This document shows, piece by piece, positions 8,514 to 17,155 of a stretch of 64,000 nt of DNA. Numbering within the stretch: position 1 is the stretch's first letter; each line of letters starts with the position of its first letter. The position numbers were made by a program, and so were the translations under genes. This stretch comes from an uncultured Gammaproteobacteria bacterium (GTDB lineage: Bacteria > Pseudomonadota > Gammaproteobacteria > Pseudomonadales > Pseudohongiellaceae): the NCBI GenBank assembly GCA_913060975.1, contig CAJXVC010000006.1, positions 124,001 through 188,000 of the forward strand. The letters are read 5' to 3'. A model generated the notes under the pieces. It was not told where the DNA came from and made no database searches. It saw nothing but the letters and a program-made list of their open reading frames with translations.

Positions 8514-8612
8514 ATTTTGGAACTAAAACTCACGTCGGAACCAAGTTTTGTCAAATTCGCTGTTTCTAGAACCGGTTACGTTCTATATGCGTGTACGAAA
8601 CCATAGCAACCG
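8491..8612 (+). repeat. Direct repeat DR2
   Basis: Second copy of the 122-bp repeat (partner 7851-7972). It replaces the 3' part of the truncated intI; the junction falls near codon LLERDLFF. Confidence 0.85.
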
Positions 8613-8628
8613 ATCTATCCAAGCGTAA
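8587..8628 (+). pseudogene. Second intI 5' remnant (14 codons)
   Basis: Within DR2 the frame starting at ATG 8587 reads MRVRNHSNRSIQA then TAA. This parallels the first copy (ARNYSKRTIQT) residue by residue, so DR2 carries the start of a second integrase gene. No further IntI-like coding sequence is seen downstream. Confidence 0.6.
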
Positions 8629-8801
8629 AACTAATGGCTTAGTTGGTTTGTCGCTTTCAGTTCAGAATGTCGTTGCTATAGACGAGCCCAAGCACCTTCT
8701 GATCTCAACATCAGATAAATGAAATACAAAATTTGGGAATTGAATCCGAAAGATGCTCAGAGTGAGCAAAAGGAAGTCCAACTTTCCACTGCGCAGAAAC
8801 C

Positions 8802-8855
8802 AAAAAGCCCAATCACCAGCAGAATCGCACTTCTACACCAGTGATCGGGCTTTTA
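8802..8855. terminator. Bidirectional hairpin terminator at the island/core boundary
   Basis: AAAAGCCCAATCAC (8803-8816) pairs with GTGATCGGGCTTTT (8841-8854) with one mismatch, giving A- and T-runs on both strands. It separates the integron relic from ilvC. Confidence 0.6.
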
Positions 8856-8858
8856 AGA

Positions 8859-8883
8859 GGAAAAAGGCAGGACGCCTTTTTCC
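8859..8883 (-). terminator. ilvC terminator hairpin
   Basis: GGAAAAAGGC and GCCTTTTTCC form a perfect 10-bp stem with a five-base loop, 14 nt past the ilvC stop codon. Confidence 0.65.
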
Positions 8884-8897
8884 GACCATATATAGCC

Positions 8898-10367
8898 TTA
8901 AATAACCTTCTTCATCGCCGTCATATACTTACGCAACCGCTTACCAACCACCTCAATCGGGTGAGCACGCAGCGCGTCATTCACAGCAATCAACTCAGCG
9001 TTATCCACACCCAGATCCGCAGTCTGCAGGCCTTTACCAATCACATCGGTATCCACCTTCTTCATGAAGTCTTCCAACAGCGGAACACACTCATGGGAGA
9101 ACAGGTAGCAGCCGTATTCGGCGGTGTCGGAGATCACCTTGTTCATCTCGTACAGCTTCTTGCGACCAATCAGGTTGGCGATCAGCGGTACTTCGTGCAG
9201 TGATTCGTAGTAGGCCGATTCTTCGATGATGCCGCTGGCAGTCATAGTCTCGAACGCCAGCTCAACACCGGCTTTGACCATGGCAACCATCAGGATGCCG
9301 TTGTCATAATATTCCTGTTCTGGAATATCCATGTCGCCGGCAGTGGATTTTTCGAAGTTGGTCTCTGCCGTGGCTTCGCGCCAGGTCAGCAGTTTCTTGT
9401 CGTCGTTGGCCCAGTCTTCCATCATGCCGGACGAGAAATCACCGGTGATGATGTCGTCCATGTGCTTTTGGTACAGCGGTGCCATCAGCTCTTTGAGTTC
9501 GGCTGACAGTTCTGCAGCAACCAGCTTGGATGGGTTGTCCAGGCGATCCATCATGTTGGTGATGCCGCCATGCTTGAGACCTTCGGAGACCACTTCCCAG
9601 CCGTGTTGTACCAGCTTGGAGGCGTAACCGGGGTCGATGCCTTTTTCTACCATCTTGTCGTAGCACAGGATGGAACCGGCCTGCAGCATGCCGCACAGGA
9701 TGGTTTGTTCGCCCATCAGGTCGGATTTTACTTCGGCAATAAAGGAGCTCTGCAGGACACCGGCACGGTCACCACCGGTGGCGGCGGCGTAAGCTTTGGC
9801 GATATCCAGGCCATCACCGTTGGGGTCGTTCTCGGCGTGGACGGCGATCAGTGTCGGTACACCAAAACCGCGCTTGTATTCTTCACGCACTTCGGTGCCC
9901 GGACATTTCGGAGCAACCATAACGACGGTGAGGTCGTCGCGGATCTGCATGCCTTCTTCGACGATGTTGAAACCGTGCGAATAGGCCAGGCAGGCGCCTT
10001 GCTTCATTAATGGCATAACAGCGCTGACCACTGGCGTGTGTTGCTTGTCCGGAGTCAGGTTGAGGACCAGATCGGCGGTCGGGATCAGTTCTTCATAAGT
10101 GCCGACGGTGAAACCGTTTTCGCTGGCATTGACGAAGGAGGGGCGTTTTTCGGCAATGGCAGATTCGCGCAGGGCGAATGAGACGTCCAGACCGCTATCG
10201 CGCATGTTCAGGCCCTGATTGAGGCCCTGGGCGCCGGCACCCACGATCACAACTTTCTTGCCTTTGAGTTTATTGACACCGTCGCTGAATTCGCTTCGGT
10301 CCATAAAACGACACTTGCCCAGTTGTTCCAGCTGCAGACGCAGGGGCAGCGTATTAAAGTAATTCAT
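8898..10367 (-). CDS. ilvC: Ketol-acid reductoisomerase, class II
   Basis: Catalyses NADPH- and Mg-dependent isomeroreduction of acetolactate and acetohydroxybutyrate in valine, leucine and isoleucine synthesis; cytosolic. At 489 aa it is the long (class II, enterobacterial-type) form. It starts [19 protein letters not shown] as in E. coli IlvC, with the [14 protein letters not shown]ossmann loop and an SFALRE cofactor-selectivity region. The frame stays open 70 codons upstream, but that extension overlaps the divergent pssA start. The ATG at 10365-10367 has a GGAG site, so I use it. No ilvBN or ilvD is nearby. Confidence 0.96.
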   Translation of the reverse strand: MNYFNTLPLRLQLEQLGKCRFMDRSEFSDGVNKLKGKKVVIVGAGAQGLNQGLNMRDSGLDVSFALRESAIAEKRPSFVNASENGFTVGTYEELIPTADLVLNLTPDKQHTPVVSAVMPLMKQGACLAYSHGFNIVEEGMQIRDDLTVVMVAPKCPGTEVREEYKRGFGVPTLIAVHAENDPNGDGLDIAKAYAAATGGDRAGVLQSSFIAEVKSDLMGEQTILCGMLQAGSILCYDKMVEKGIDPGYASKLVQHGWEVVSEGLKHGGITNMMDRLDNPSKLVAAELSAELKELMAPLYQKHMDDIITGDFSSGMMEDWANDDKKLLTWREATAETNFEKSTAGDMDIPEQEYYDNGILMVAMVKAGVELAFETMTASGIIEESAYYESLHEVPLIANLIGRKKLYEMNKVISDTAEYGCYLFSHECVPLLEDFMKKVDTDVIGKGLQTADLGVDNAELIAVNDALRAHPIEVVGKRLRKYMTAMKKVI

Positions 10368-10568
10368 GGATTCGCTCCAGTTTGCTTCTAGCTCAAGAAT
10401 CGGGGGCAGTAGACAGGGACTGCGCGCTCCGTGCACCCGACTGAATTTGGGTGAGGCGCGATCATATAGCATCTGCATTCGCGGGTAAAATCGAAAAAGG
10501 GGTCTATCCCGGCGGCGATGACCTGTATAATGGAAAATTCCTTGTAAAACCGCCACTAACGGGCATCT

Positions 10569-11405
10569 ATGAGTCACGAAGAAGACAATCTGGAACGCGA
10601 GGCATCGGAAGATAGCCTGCTACCCATCGACGAACATGAGGAGTATGTCTCCGAAGGCGGCAAGAAAGTCCGCCGCCGCGGCATCTACTTATTACCCAAT
10701 CTGCTTACGCTGGGGGCCCTGTTTGCCGGCTTCTATGCCGTGATTGCCGGGATGTCCGGCAATTTCAACGAGGCCGGCTGGGCGATTCTGGTGGCCGGGG
10801 TGTTTGATGGCCTGGATGGCCGCATTGCCCGCCTGACCAATACCCAGAGCGCCTTTGGCGCCGAATTCGACAGTCTGTCCGATATGGTCTCTTTTGGCAT
10901 GGCGCCAGCGCTGATCATGTTCAGCTGGGCCTTTGAAAACCTGGGCCAGATCGGCTGGGCGGCCAGCTTCATTTATTTGTCTTGTGCGGCGCTGCGCCTG
11001 GCCCGCTTCAACGTCCAGCTCGGTACCGTGGACAAGCGCTTCTTTGTCGGGCTGGCGAGCCCGTTAGCCGCCGGGCTGGTGACGTTCGTGCCGTGGGTGG
11101 CCTTCAAGTATCAGGTCACAGTGACACCGGTGGTGTCCTATTTTGCGGTGGTGTTGACCATTTTCGCTGGTTTATTGATGGTATCGAACTATAAATACTT
11201 CAGTTTCAAGGAGTTACAGTTCAAAGGTACAGTGCCTTATATCGTGTTTATTCTCACAGTGGTGCTACTGGCGGTCATTGCTCAGAATCCACATGAGATG
11301 TTGCTGTTAATGTGTGTTACCTACGCCAGTTCCGGGCCTATTGGCTGGTTCTATCGCCGCCAGATACGGCCCAAGCCCGTGCCGGCAAGCAGCGAAAACA
11401 AGTAA
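10569..11405 (+). CDS. pssA: CDP-diacylglycerol–serine O-phosphatidyltransferase
   Basis: Makes phosphatidylserine from CDP-diacylglycerol and serine, the first step to phosphatidylethanolamine; integral inner-membrane protein of the CDP-alcohol phosphotransferase family. The signature DGxxAR(x8)GxxxDxxxD is intact at residues 80-105 (Asp80, Asp83, Gly97, Asp101, Asp105). About seven to eight hydrophobic helices surround it. Length 278 aa with an acidic cytosolic N-terminus of about 35 residues. Transcribed away from ilvC; TATAAT at 10526-10531 is a possible -10 element, without a clear -35. Confidence 0.95.
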   Translation: MSHEEDNLEREASEDSLLPIDEHEEYVSEGGKKVRRRGIYLLPNLLTLGALFAGFYAVIAGMSGNFNEAGWAILVAGVFDGLDGRIARLTNTQSAFGAEFDSLSDMVSFGMAPALIMFSWAFENLGQIGWAASFIYLSCAALRLARFNVQLGTVDKRFFVGLASPLAAGLVTFVPWVAFKYQVTVTPVVSYFAVVLTIFAGLLMVSNYKYFSFKELQFKGTVPYIVFILTVVLLAVIAQNPHEMLLLMCVTYASSGPIGWFYRRQIRPKPVPASSENK

Positions 11406-11811
11406 TACAGGCAGCGATATAAAGAAGCAGCGGCGGCAAGGGCAAACCAGTCAGCCTGAGTGCTCGTAGTATTGTCGTAGGTGGGTAGATTTGCAGTGCT
11501 GGTCATTATAAGACTGTCATTGAGAGTGTTATTGAGAGTGTTATTGAGTGTAATGAAGAGTGTCTTTAACAGGCGCCGCACAGGCCGAAAGAGACGGTAA
11601 GGGCCGTTAACTTGCTAGTGGCTTGTACCACTGTCCGGGAATTTATTCCGCTCTGCCCGTGTCTACTCAATTACAGGTAGAGCGCAAGTCAACGGCATAC
11701 AAAGCCGAACACGCAGTAAGCTCGTACTGAAAGCACGCATTGCAAGCACGCACCTTAAGAAAGTCTGACGACGAGACAAACAACGCATTCACCAAAGCAG
11801 GTAGCCCAAGC
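11406..11811. other. Intergenic region pssA–msrP
   Basis: No gene is supported. The stretch contains a 12-bp tandem repeat (see 11516-11560). A TTG at 11740 is in frame with msrP but adds an unconserved tail. Confidence 0.5.
11516..11560 (+). repeat. Short tandem repeat, 12-bp unit
   Basis: GTCATTGAGA, GTGTTATTGAGA, GTGTTATTGAG and a degenerate TGTAATGAAGA follow each other between pssA and msrP. Similar short repeats occur at 13818, 14137, 20078 and 25211. Confidence 0.6.
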
Positions 11812-12855
11812 ATGTTGATTAAACGCCCAGCAGATATCAAACCCTCGGAAATCACACCGGAGAGTATTTATCGCAACCGCCGGCAATTCCTCGGTGCCAG
11901 TAGCACCCTGATGTTGGGTGCTGCCTTGGGTGGCACTTCACCATTGATGGCGCAAGATGCGCGTGGAGATCAACTCAAGGCGCGGGCACCGGCTGGCCTG
12001 ACCCGCTCCGAACCGGCGGCCTGGTGGGGTGATAAGTTCGACAACATCCAGCCAGCACCGGATGCCGAACCGTTCTTCACCGATGAGACGCTGACGCCCT
12101 ATGACGACGTCACCGCCTACAACAATTTCTATGAATTCGGCATGGACAAGGGCGACCCCAAACGCAATTCCGGCGAGTTCAATGTGGACCCGTGGTCAGT
12201 CGAGATCGCCGGCGAAGTGGACAAGCCCGGCACGTACAATCTGGAAGACATCGTCAGCCCGCATCAGCTCGAAGAGCGCATCTATCGTCTGCGCTGCGTC
12301 GAAGCCTGGTCCATGGTCATTCCCTGGATCGGTATTCCGCTGGCCGACATCCTCAAGCGTTTTGAGCCAAACTCCAATGCGCGCTTTGTCGAGTTTGAAA
12401 CCCTGGTCGATGAAGACACCATGCCCGGAGTGCGCTCTCGCTTTGCCATTATTGACTGGCCCTATCGCGAAGGCCTGCGCATGGACGAGGCGATGAATCC
12501 GCTGGCCTTTATGGCGGTGGGTTTGTACGGCGATTACCTGCCTTCCCAAAATGGCGCGCCGATGCGTTTAGTCGTGCCCTGGAAGTATGGCTTCAAGAGC
12601 ATCAAGTCCATCGTCAAAATCAATTTCCTGCGCGAACAGCCTATTAATAGCTGGAACGAACTACAGCCACAGGAATACGGCTTTTATGCCAACGTGAACC
12701 CCAATGTGCATCATCCGCGCTGGCGTCAGGATACTGAGCGCCGTTTGCCACAGACGCTGTTCAGCCAGAATCGCATTCGGACGCAGATGTTCAATGGCTA
12801 TGGCGAGCAAGTGGCGCACCTGTACGAAGGCATGGACCTGTCGCGCTATTACTAG
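11812..12855 (+). CDS. msrP: Protein-methionine-sulfoxide reductase, catalytic molybdopterin subunit
   Basis: Periplasmic Mo-molybdopterin enzyme (formerly YedY) that repairs methionine sulfoxide in envelope proteins, fed electrons by MsrQ. The start MLIKRPADIKPSEITPESIY is the conserved N-terminus of the family. A twin-arginine signal follows (NRRQFLGAS, residues 22-30). The molybdenum-ligating cysteine is Cys162 in YRLRCVEAWS. Length 347 aa is usual. The frame is open from a TTG 24 codons upstream, but that region is not conserved. msrQ follows 35 nt downstream, so the two form an operon. Confidence 0.95.
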   Translation: MLIKRPADIKPSEITPESIYRNRRQFLGASSTLMLGAALGGTSPLMAQDARGDQLKARAPAGLTRSEPAAWWGDKFDNIQPAPDAEPFFTDETLTPYDDVTAYNNFYEFGMDKGDPKRNSGEFNVDPWSVEIAGEVDKPGTYNLEDIVSPHQLEERIYRLRCVEAWSMVIPWIGIPLADILKRFEPNSNARFVEFETLVDEDTMPGVRSRFAIIDWPYREGLRMDEAMNPLAFMAVGLYGDYLPSQNGAPMRLVVPWKYGFKSIKSIVKINFLREQPINSWNELQPQEYGFYANVNPNVHHPRWRQDTERRLPQTLFSQNRIRTQMFNGYGEQVAHLYEGMDLSRYY

Positions 12856-12890
12856 TCATTGATAGCGATTAATAGACAGGCAGATATTCC

Positions 12891-13499
12891 GTGACAGGAC
12901 GTTCGCTGCTCAAACCAGCCATCTTTATTCTCGCGCTCGTGCCCTTCGGCTACGTGTTGTGGCGCGTGTTTATCGCGCAGAATCTCGGGCCTGATCCGGC
13001 CCAGGAACTCTCCATCGAGACCGGCGAATGGTCGATTCGCTATCTGCTACTGGCGCTGGCCATGACGCCTCTGCGCAATCTCACCGGGCAGATCGATTTC
13101 GTGCGCAATCGCCGCATGATTGGCCTGTTTGCCTTGTTCTACGCGTCTGTCCACTTTCTCGCCTGGGCGGTGTTTGTCTGGGGCTTTCAGGTGGCATCGC
13201 TGGGCGCGGAGATCATTGAGCGGCCCTATATCACCATTGGCTTCGGGGCCTATGTGATTCTCGTTGCGCTGGGCGTGACCTCACCGAAGGTTATGGTGCG
13301 CAAGCTGGGCAAGAACTGGAAGCGCCTGCACCGGCTGGTGTACGTGGCCGGCGTGTTGGCGACGATTCATCTGCTCTGGATTCAGCGCTCGGACTACGTC
13401 GAAGTAGTGCTCTATGGCGGCATACTGGCAGCGCTGCTGGTGTACCGTGCACTGCACTCTCTCAATAAACGCCGGCTTAGCCGGGCCAAAGCCAGCTGA
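12891..13499 (+). CDS. msrQ: Heme-binding membrane subunit of the MsrPQ system
   Basis: Ferric-reductase-like b-type heme membrane protein that passes quinol- or flavin-derived electrons to MsrP. 202 aa with about six transmembrane helices. Candidate heme ligands are the His in ASVHFLAWAVF, the His in KRLHRLVYVAG and the His in ATIHLLW. The start is GTG. It lies directly after msrP, the standard arrangement. The C-terminal tail is short and basic. Confidence 0.93.
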   Translation: MTGRSLLKPAIFILALVPFGYVLWRVFIAQNLGPDPAQELSIETGEWSIRYLLLALAMTPLRNLTGQIDFVRNRRMIGLFALFYASVHFLAWAVFVWGFQVASLGAEIIERPYITIGFGAYVILVALGVTSPKVMVRKLGKNWKRLHRLVYVAGVLATIHLLWIQRSDYVEVVLYGGILAALLVYRALHSLNKRRLSRAKAS

Positions 13500-13566
13500 A
13501 GTTGTCGGGCGGTAAGCGGCTCAATTCGGCTAGCGAAGACCGCGGCCATTTCCTGCCTTTCAACCC

Positions 13567-13594
13567 TTGTCACATGAGCCCAAGCGCGTATAAT
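13567..13594 (+). promoter_or_regulatory. Candidate sigma-70 promoter of tRNA-Ile
   Basis: TTGTCA (13567-13572), a 16-bp spacer and a perfect TATAAT (13589-13594) lie about 78 nt before the mature tRNA 5' end. Confidence 0.55.
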
Positions 13595-13671
13595 ACGCCG
13601 GCTCAAGCGACTCGCAACATGATGGATTGGCAGGATTAATTCAGCGGCTTGTGAGTCTTTGGCAAAATGTT

Positions 13672-13748
<77 letters not shown>

Positions 13749-13817
13749 ACATTTGCCAGCGTTTGCCGCCGACTGTTTCGCATCGGCTTCTCTGTTTGTC
13801 TCTCCACAGCCCACTGT

Positions 13818-13852
13818 TAAACCCTCTCTTAAACCCTCTCTTAGCCCCTCTG
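13818..13852 (+). repeat. Short tandem repeat, 12-bp unit
   Basis: TTAAACCCTCTC is present twice, followed by a degenerate TTAGCCCCTCTG. It is intergenic between the tRNA and the MobA-like gene. Confidence 0.5.
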
Positions 13853-14033
13853 TAACTTGCCTATATTCTGTGCTTCACTATTGGTTGACTGAATTTAACG
13901 CATTCGCCTGAAATTCTAATTAGTTGCTTGTTTGTCTCTTATTGGCTTTTGGGCTTAGCTTTTGGTCTTGGTTTTTTAGAGAGTTTAGACGGCGCTGCAC
14001 ACGTTTCCATCTTGATCAATTTTGAAAGGTTTT

Positions 14034-14732
14034 ATGAAGTCACGTAAACCCATGGCGATTATTCTGGCTGACGACAACGCTGAGCAGAATGTTGACAGCG
14101 CCGCTGGCCAAGAAAGCGAGGAAAGCGGAGGGATCAGAGACAGTCGAGACAGTCGAGATAGTCGAGATAGTCGAGACAGATGCCTGCAGCCTCTGTGCGG
14201 CAAACCCTTGTTGCAGCATGTGATCGAAGGCGTGCGTGATTCTGTAGCGGGTCTGATCATTAACAGCAATAGTCATTTTTCTGCTTACAAGGAATATGGC
14301 TACCCGGTAGTCGAAGATTTGAAAGTAGGCCAGCATAACCCGCTGGTTGGTATTTACAGTGGCCTGTGTTGGTATAGTGAACAAAAGGCCGATACCGAGT
14401 ATGTGGTCTCTGTGCCTGCTGACGTGCCACTGTTTCCAGCAGGGCTCGTGAAAGAATTGCAAATGGCCGCAGCTAACAGCGAGTCGGGTATCGCCTATGT
14501 CGAATGTGAGGGAAAGCCGCAACCGTTAATTGCTATCTGGCCACTCAGTGCGATTAAAAATTTGGCGGTAGAAATTACTGCAGGTAATTCGAACTGTCAG
14601 GACGTGTTACAAAAGCTGGGTGCCAATGCCGTAGCAGTATCGAAAAGTTCTGATGATGACTTTAAGGAAGTCACGACCGAAGCTGAATTGCTGGCGCTTG
14701 AAAAGCGCCTCAATGGCACGATTAAAAATTGA
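14034..14732 (+). CDS. Degenerate MobA-like nucleotidyltransferase with altered GTP loop
   Basis: The fold is that of molybdenum cofactor guanylyltransferase: CGKPLLQHVIEGV (residues 55-67), GLIINSN (73-79), PVVED (91-95), NPLVGIYSGL (102-111) and VVSVPADVPLFP (124-135, with the metal-site-like Asp130). But the N-terminal LAGGxSxRMGxDK loop that binds GTP is absent. After AIILAD comes an acidic stretch and RDSRDSRDSRDSRDR (35-49), encoded by a 9-bp tandem repeat. Catalysis as a normal MobA seems doubtful. It could have a changed substrate, a regulatory role, or be decaying. The ATG at 14034 has a GAAAGG site; a TTG four codons upstream is less likely. MsrP, nearby, needs Mo-MPT but not the GMP-modified form. 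Confidence 0.72.
   Translation: MKSRKPMAIILADDNAEQNVDSAAGQESEESGGIRDSRDSRDSRDSRDRCLQPLCGKPLLQHVIEGVRDSVAGLIINSNSHFSAYKEYGYPVVEDLKVGQHNPLVGIYSGLCWYSEQKADTEYVVSVPADVPLFPAGLVKELQMAAANSESGIAYVECEGKPQPLIAIWPLSAIKNLAVEITAGNSNCQDVLQKLGANAVAVSKSSDDDFKEVTTEAELLALEKRLNGTIKN
14137..14179 (+). repeat. In-frame 9-bp tandem repeat inside the MobA-like gene
   Basis: GAGACAGTC twice, GAGATAGTC twice, then a partial GAGACAG. It encodes RDS units at the place where MobA proteins have their GTP loop. Copy-number change would alter the protein in three-residue steps without frameshift. Confidence 0.85.
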
Positions 14733-14774
14733 GTTAATACATACGCTGGAAATTGAAGAGGTCAAAGAGAGTCA

Positions 14775-15317
14775 ATGACAGTCACAGGAATCATATTCTC
14801 CATGCTGCTCGGCCTGGCGCTGCTGTTGTTAGGCAGAGCGCTGTTCTGGGCTTATGTTGCGCTATTGGGTTTTCTGGTTGGCTTTGAGCTCACCTTGCAA
14901 ACGTTGCAAACTGAAGCGGCGTGGTTACCGGTGCTGGTCGGGATACTGTTTGGCCTCGGCGCAGCCTTGCTGGCGGTGTTCATGCAATACCTGGCCATTG
15001 GTGTTGCGGGTTTTATGGGCGGCGCCTATTTGGCCTTGTCGTTATTCGGTTTGAGTCTGGAACCGCAGCCGGGGTTGCTGCCACTTCTTGTTGCCGCCTT
15101 GGGTGGGGCAGTAGGTTGTGTGTTGTTTCTGGTTATTTTCGATCCGGCGCTGATCATTCTGTCGTCGGCAACCGGCGCGCTACTGCTGACGCAGCCGTTT
15201 ACGCTGGCCTCAGACATGCACCTCATCACAGTGGGCGTGCTGACAGCAGTCGGGATTGTCTTTCAGTATTTTGTATTGCAGGAGTCCGAAGCGCCGGGTC
15301 GCAAGAAGCGACGCTGA
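14775..15317 (+). CDS. Polytopic membrane protein, DUF4203/TMEM198-like
   Basis: A 180-aa very hydrophobic protein with about seven membrane segments and a basic C-terminus (PGRKKRR). The glycine-rich helices (GFMGGAYLALSLFG, ALGGAVGCVLF) resemble DUF4203 proteins; the match is by eye. It lies 42 nt after the MobA-like gene in the same direction, so co-transcription is possible. No function is known. Confidence 0.65.
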   Translation: MTVTGIIFSMLLGLALLLLGRALFWAYVALLGFLVGFELTLQTLQTEAAWLPVLVGILFGLGAALLAVFMQYLAIGVAGFMGGAYLALSLFGLSLEPQPGLLPLLVAALGGAVGCVLFLVIFDPALIILSSATGALLLTQPFTLASDMHLITVGVLTAVGIVFQYFVLQESEAPGRKKRR

Positions 15318-15355
15318 TCGGCGCGAATTCGGATTATTGGCAGGGTGGCCGGATG

Positions 15356-17155
15356 TCAGCCGATCTCGATCAAGACATCGCCTGGGGTGATGCGATCGCC
15401 CTTGTTGACGTTAACCGCTTTGACTTCACCGGCAATGTTGGCGTTGATTTCTGATTCCATCTTCATGGCTTCAGTCACCAATACCGCTTGTCCGGCTTCC
15501 ACCTGATCGCCTTCCTTGACCAGAACATCAACCACATTGCCAGGCATTGCCGCCGTAACGTGACCAGGCTCGCTGGCTTGCTTGCGCTTGTCGCCTTTGC
15601 CCGCCACATATTGATTGAGAGGTTCAATAATGACTTCCTCAGGCATGCCGTCCAGTGACAGATAGAGCTTGCGGCGACCGGCACCGAAATCACCCACACC
15701 GGTAATGGCGATGTCGTAGGACTCGCCATGCACATCCAGTTTGAATTCCGTCGCTACGGCTTCGCCGGATTGCTTGGCGTTTTCCGGTGGTAGCAGCGCT
15801 TCCGGCTTGAGTTCGCCATTGGCACGTTGCTGCAAGTATTCGCGCCCAAGATCCGGGAACATGGCGAAGGTGAGTACATCTTCGTCACAAGTGGCCAACT
15901 CGCCAATGTCAGCGCGCAGCTTGTCGAGCTCAGGGGCCAGGGCATCGGCAGGGCGTTCGTCACTGTAGTCACCAGTGCCAATGGCCTGCCGGCGCAGTTC
16001 TTCATTGACGTCAGCGGGTGGGCGGCCATAGCCACCTTGCAGGTAGCGCTTCACTTCATTGGTAATTGTCTTGTAGCGTTCACCGGCCAGTACGTTGTAC
16101 ACCGCCTGGGTGCCGACGATTTGTGAGGTCGGTGTGACCAGTGGCGGGTAGCCAAGGTCTTCACGCACGCGCGGAATTTCGTTAAACACTTCGCGGATAC
16201 GATCCAGTGCGTTTTGTTCTTTCAGTTGATTGGCGAGATTGGACATCATGCCGCCGGGCACCTGATTAATCTGTACCGAGATGTCTTCTTTGGTGAATTC
16301 ACTCTCGAACTGCTGGTACTTCTTGCGGATTTCGGTGAAGTAGTCAGCAACTTCGGTCAGTTTGTCCAGGTCCAGACCCGTGTCGTAGGCGGTGCCCTTG
16401 AGCGCCGCGACCTGAAATTCAGTGGCCGGGTGCGATGTGCCGCCGGCAAAGGAGCTGATGGCGGTATCGATACGGTCAGCGCCTGCTTCAATAGCCTTGA
16501 GCTGACACAATGGCGCCAGACCCGAGGTGGAGTGGCTGTGAATGACAAGGTCCAGAGGCACTTCGGCCTTGATCGCTTCGACCAGCTCGGCTGTGGAATA
16601 AGGCGCCAGGAGTCCCGCCATGTCTTTGATGGCAATGGAGTCGGCGCCCATGTTTTGCAAGTCTTTGGCTTGTTTAACGAACAACTCCGGCGTGTGGACA
16701 GGGCTGGTGGTGTAACAGATAGTGCCCTGTGCATGTTTGCCAGCGTCTTTCACTGCCTTCATCGCTGTTTCAATATTGCGCAAATCATTCAGCGCATCGA
16801 AAACGCGAAACACATCGATACCATTCTCAGCCGATTTTTCGACAAACGCAGCGACGACATCGTCAGCGTAGTGCCGATAGCCCAGCAAGTTCTGGCCGCG
16901 CAGTAACATCTGCAGGCGCGTGTTGGGCAGTGCTTTGCGCAGTTGCTGCAAACGTTCCCAGGGGTCTTCCTTGAGGAAGCGGATACAGGCGTCAAAGGTC
17001 GCGCCGCCCCAGACTTCCAAAGACCAGTAGCCAATCGCATCAAGTTTCTCGCAGATTGGCAGCATGTCTTCAGTACGCATGCGCGTGGCAATTAGGGACT
17101 GATGCGCATCACGCAGAATGACATCAGTGATTTGAATTGGTTTAGGTTCGCTCAT
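15356..17155 (-). CDS. pycB: Pyruvate carboxylase subunit B (carboxyltransferase plus biotin carrier; OadA-like)
   Basis: Transfers carboxyl from carboxybiotin to pyruvate to form oxaloacetate (anaplerosis). The N-terminal carboxyltransferase TIM barrel begins ITDVILRDAHQSLIATRMRT with the metal-site LRDAHQS. The conserved carboxylase domain follows, then a biotinyl domain with EAMKMES, in which Lys565 is biotinylated. Length 599 aa. It overlaps pycA by four bases (ATGA), so the two are translationally coupled. The alternative is the alpha subunit of a sodium-pumping oxaloacetate decarboxylase, but no beta or gamma subunit is present and the biotin carboxylase partner is adjacent. Confidence 0.92.
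   Translation of the reverse strand: MSEPKPIQITDVILRDAHQSLIATRMRTEDMLPICEKLDAIGYWSLEVWGGATFDACIRFLKEDPWERLQQLRKALPNTRLQMLLRGQNLLGYRHYADDVVAAFVEKSAENGIDVFRVFDALNDLRNIETAMKAVKDAGKHAQGTICYTTSPVHTPELFVKQAKDLQNMGADSIAIKDMAGLLAPYSTAELVEAIKAEVPLDLVIHSHSTSGLAPLCQLKAIEAGADRIDTAISSFAGGTSHPATEFQVAALKGTAYDTGLDLDKLTEVADYFTEIRKKYQQFESEFTKEDISVQINQVPGGMMSNLANQLKEQNALDRIREVFNEIPRVREDLGYPPLVTPTSQIVGTQAVYNVLAGERYKTITNEVKRYLQGGYGRPPADVNEELRRQAIGTGDYSDERPADALAPELDKLRADIGELATCDEDVLTFAMFPDLGREYLQQRANGELKPEALLPPENAKQSGEAVATEFKLDVHGESYDIAITGVGDFGAGRRKLYLSLDGMPEEVIIEPLNQYVAGKGDKRKQASEPGHVTAAMPGNVVDVLVKEGDQVEAGQAVLVTEAMKMESEINANIAGEVKAVNVNKGDRITPGDVLIEIG

Noticed and set aside
1..8800. CRISPR array or phage-defence island
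   Set aside because: The repeats are few, unevenly spaced and tied to a RAYT gene; no Cas, restriction or toxin-antitoxin gene was recognised.
8719..8844. 41-codon ORF starting MKYKIWELNPKDA on the plus strand
   Set aside because: No ribosome binding site, and it runs into the terminator stem at 8841; unlikely to be a gene.
10368..10577. 70-codon N-terminal extension of ilvC
   Set aside because: Not found in IlvC proteins, overlaps divergent pssA start, and the internal ATG has a ribosome binding site.
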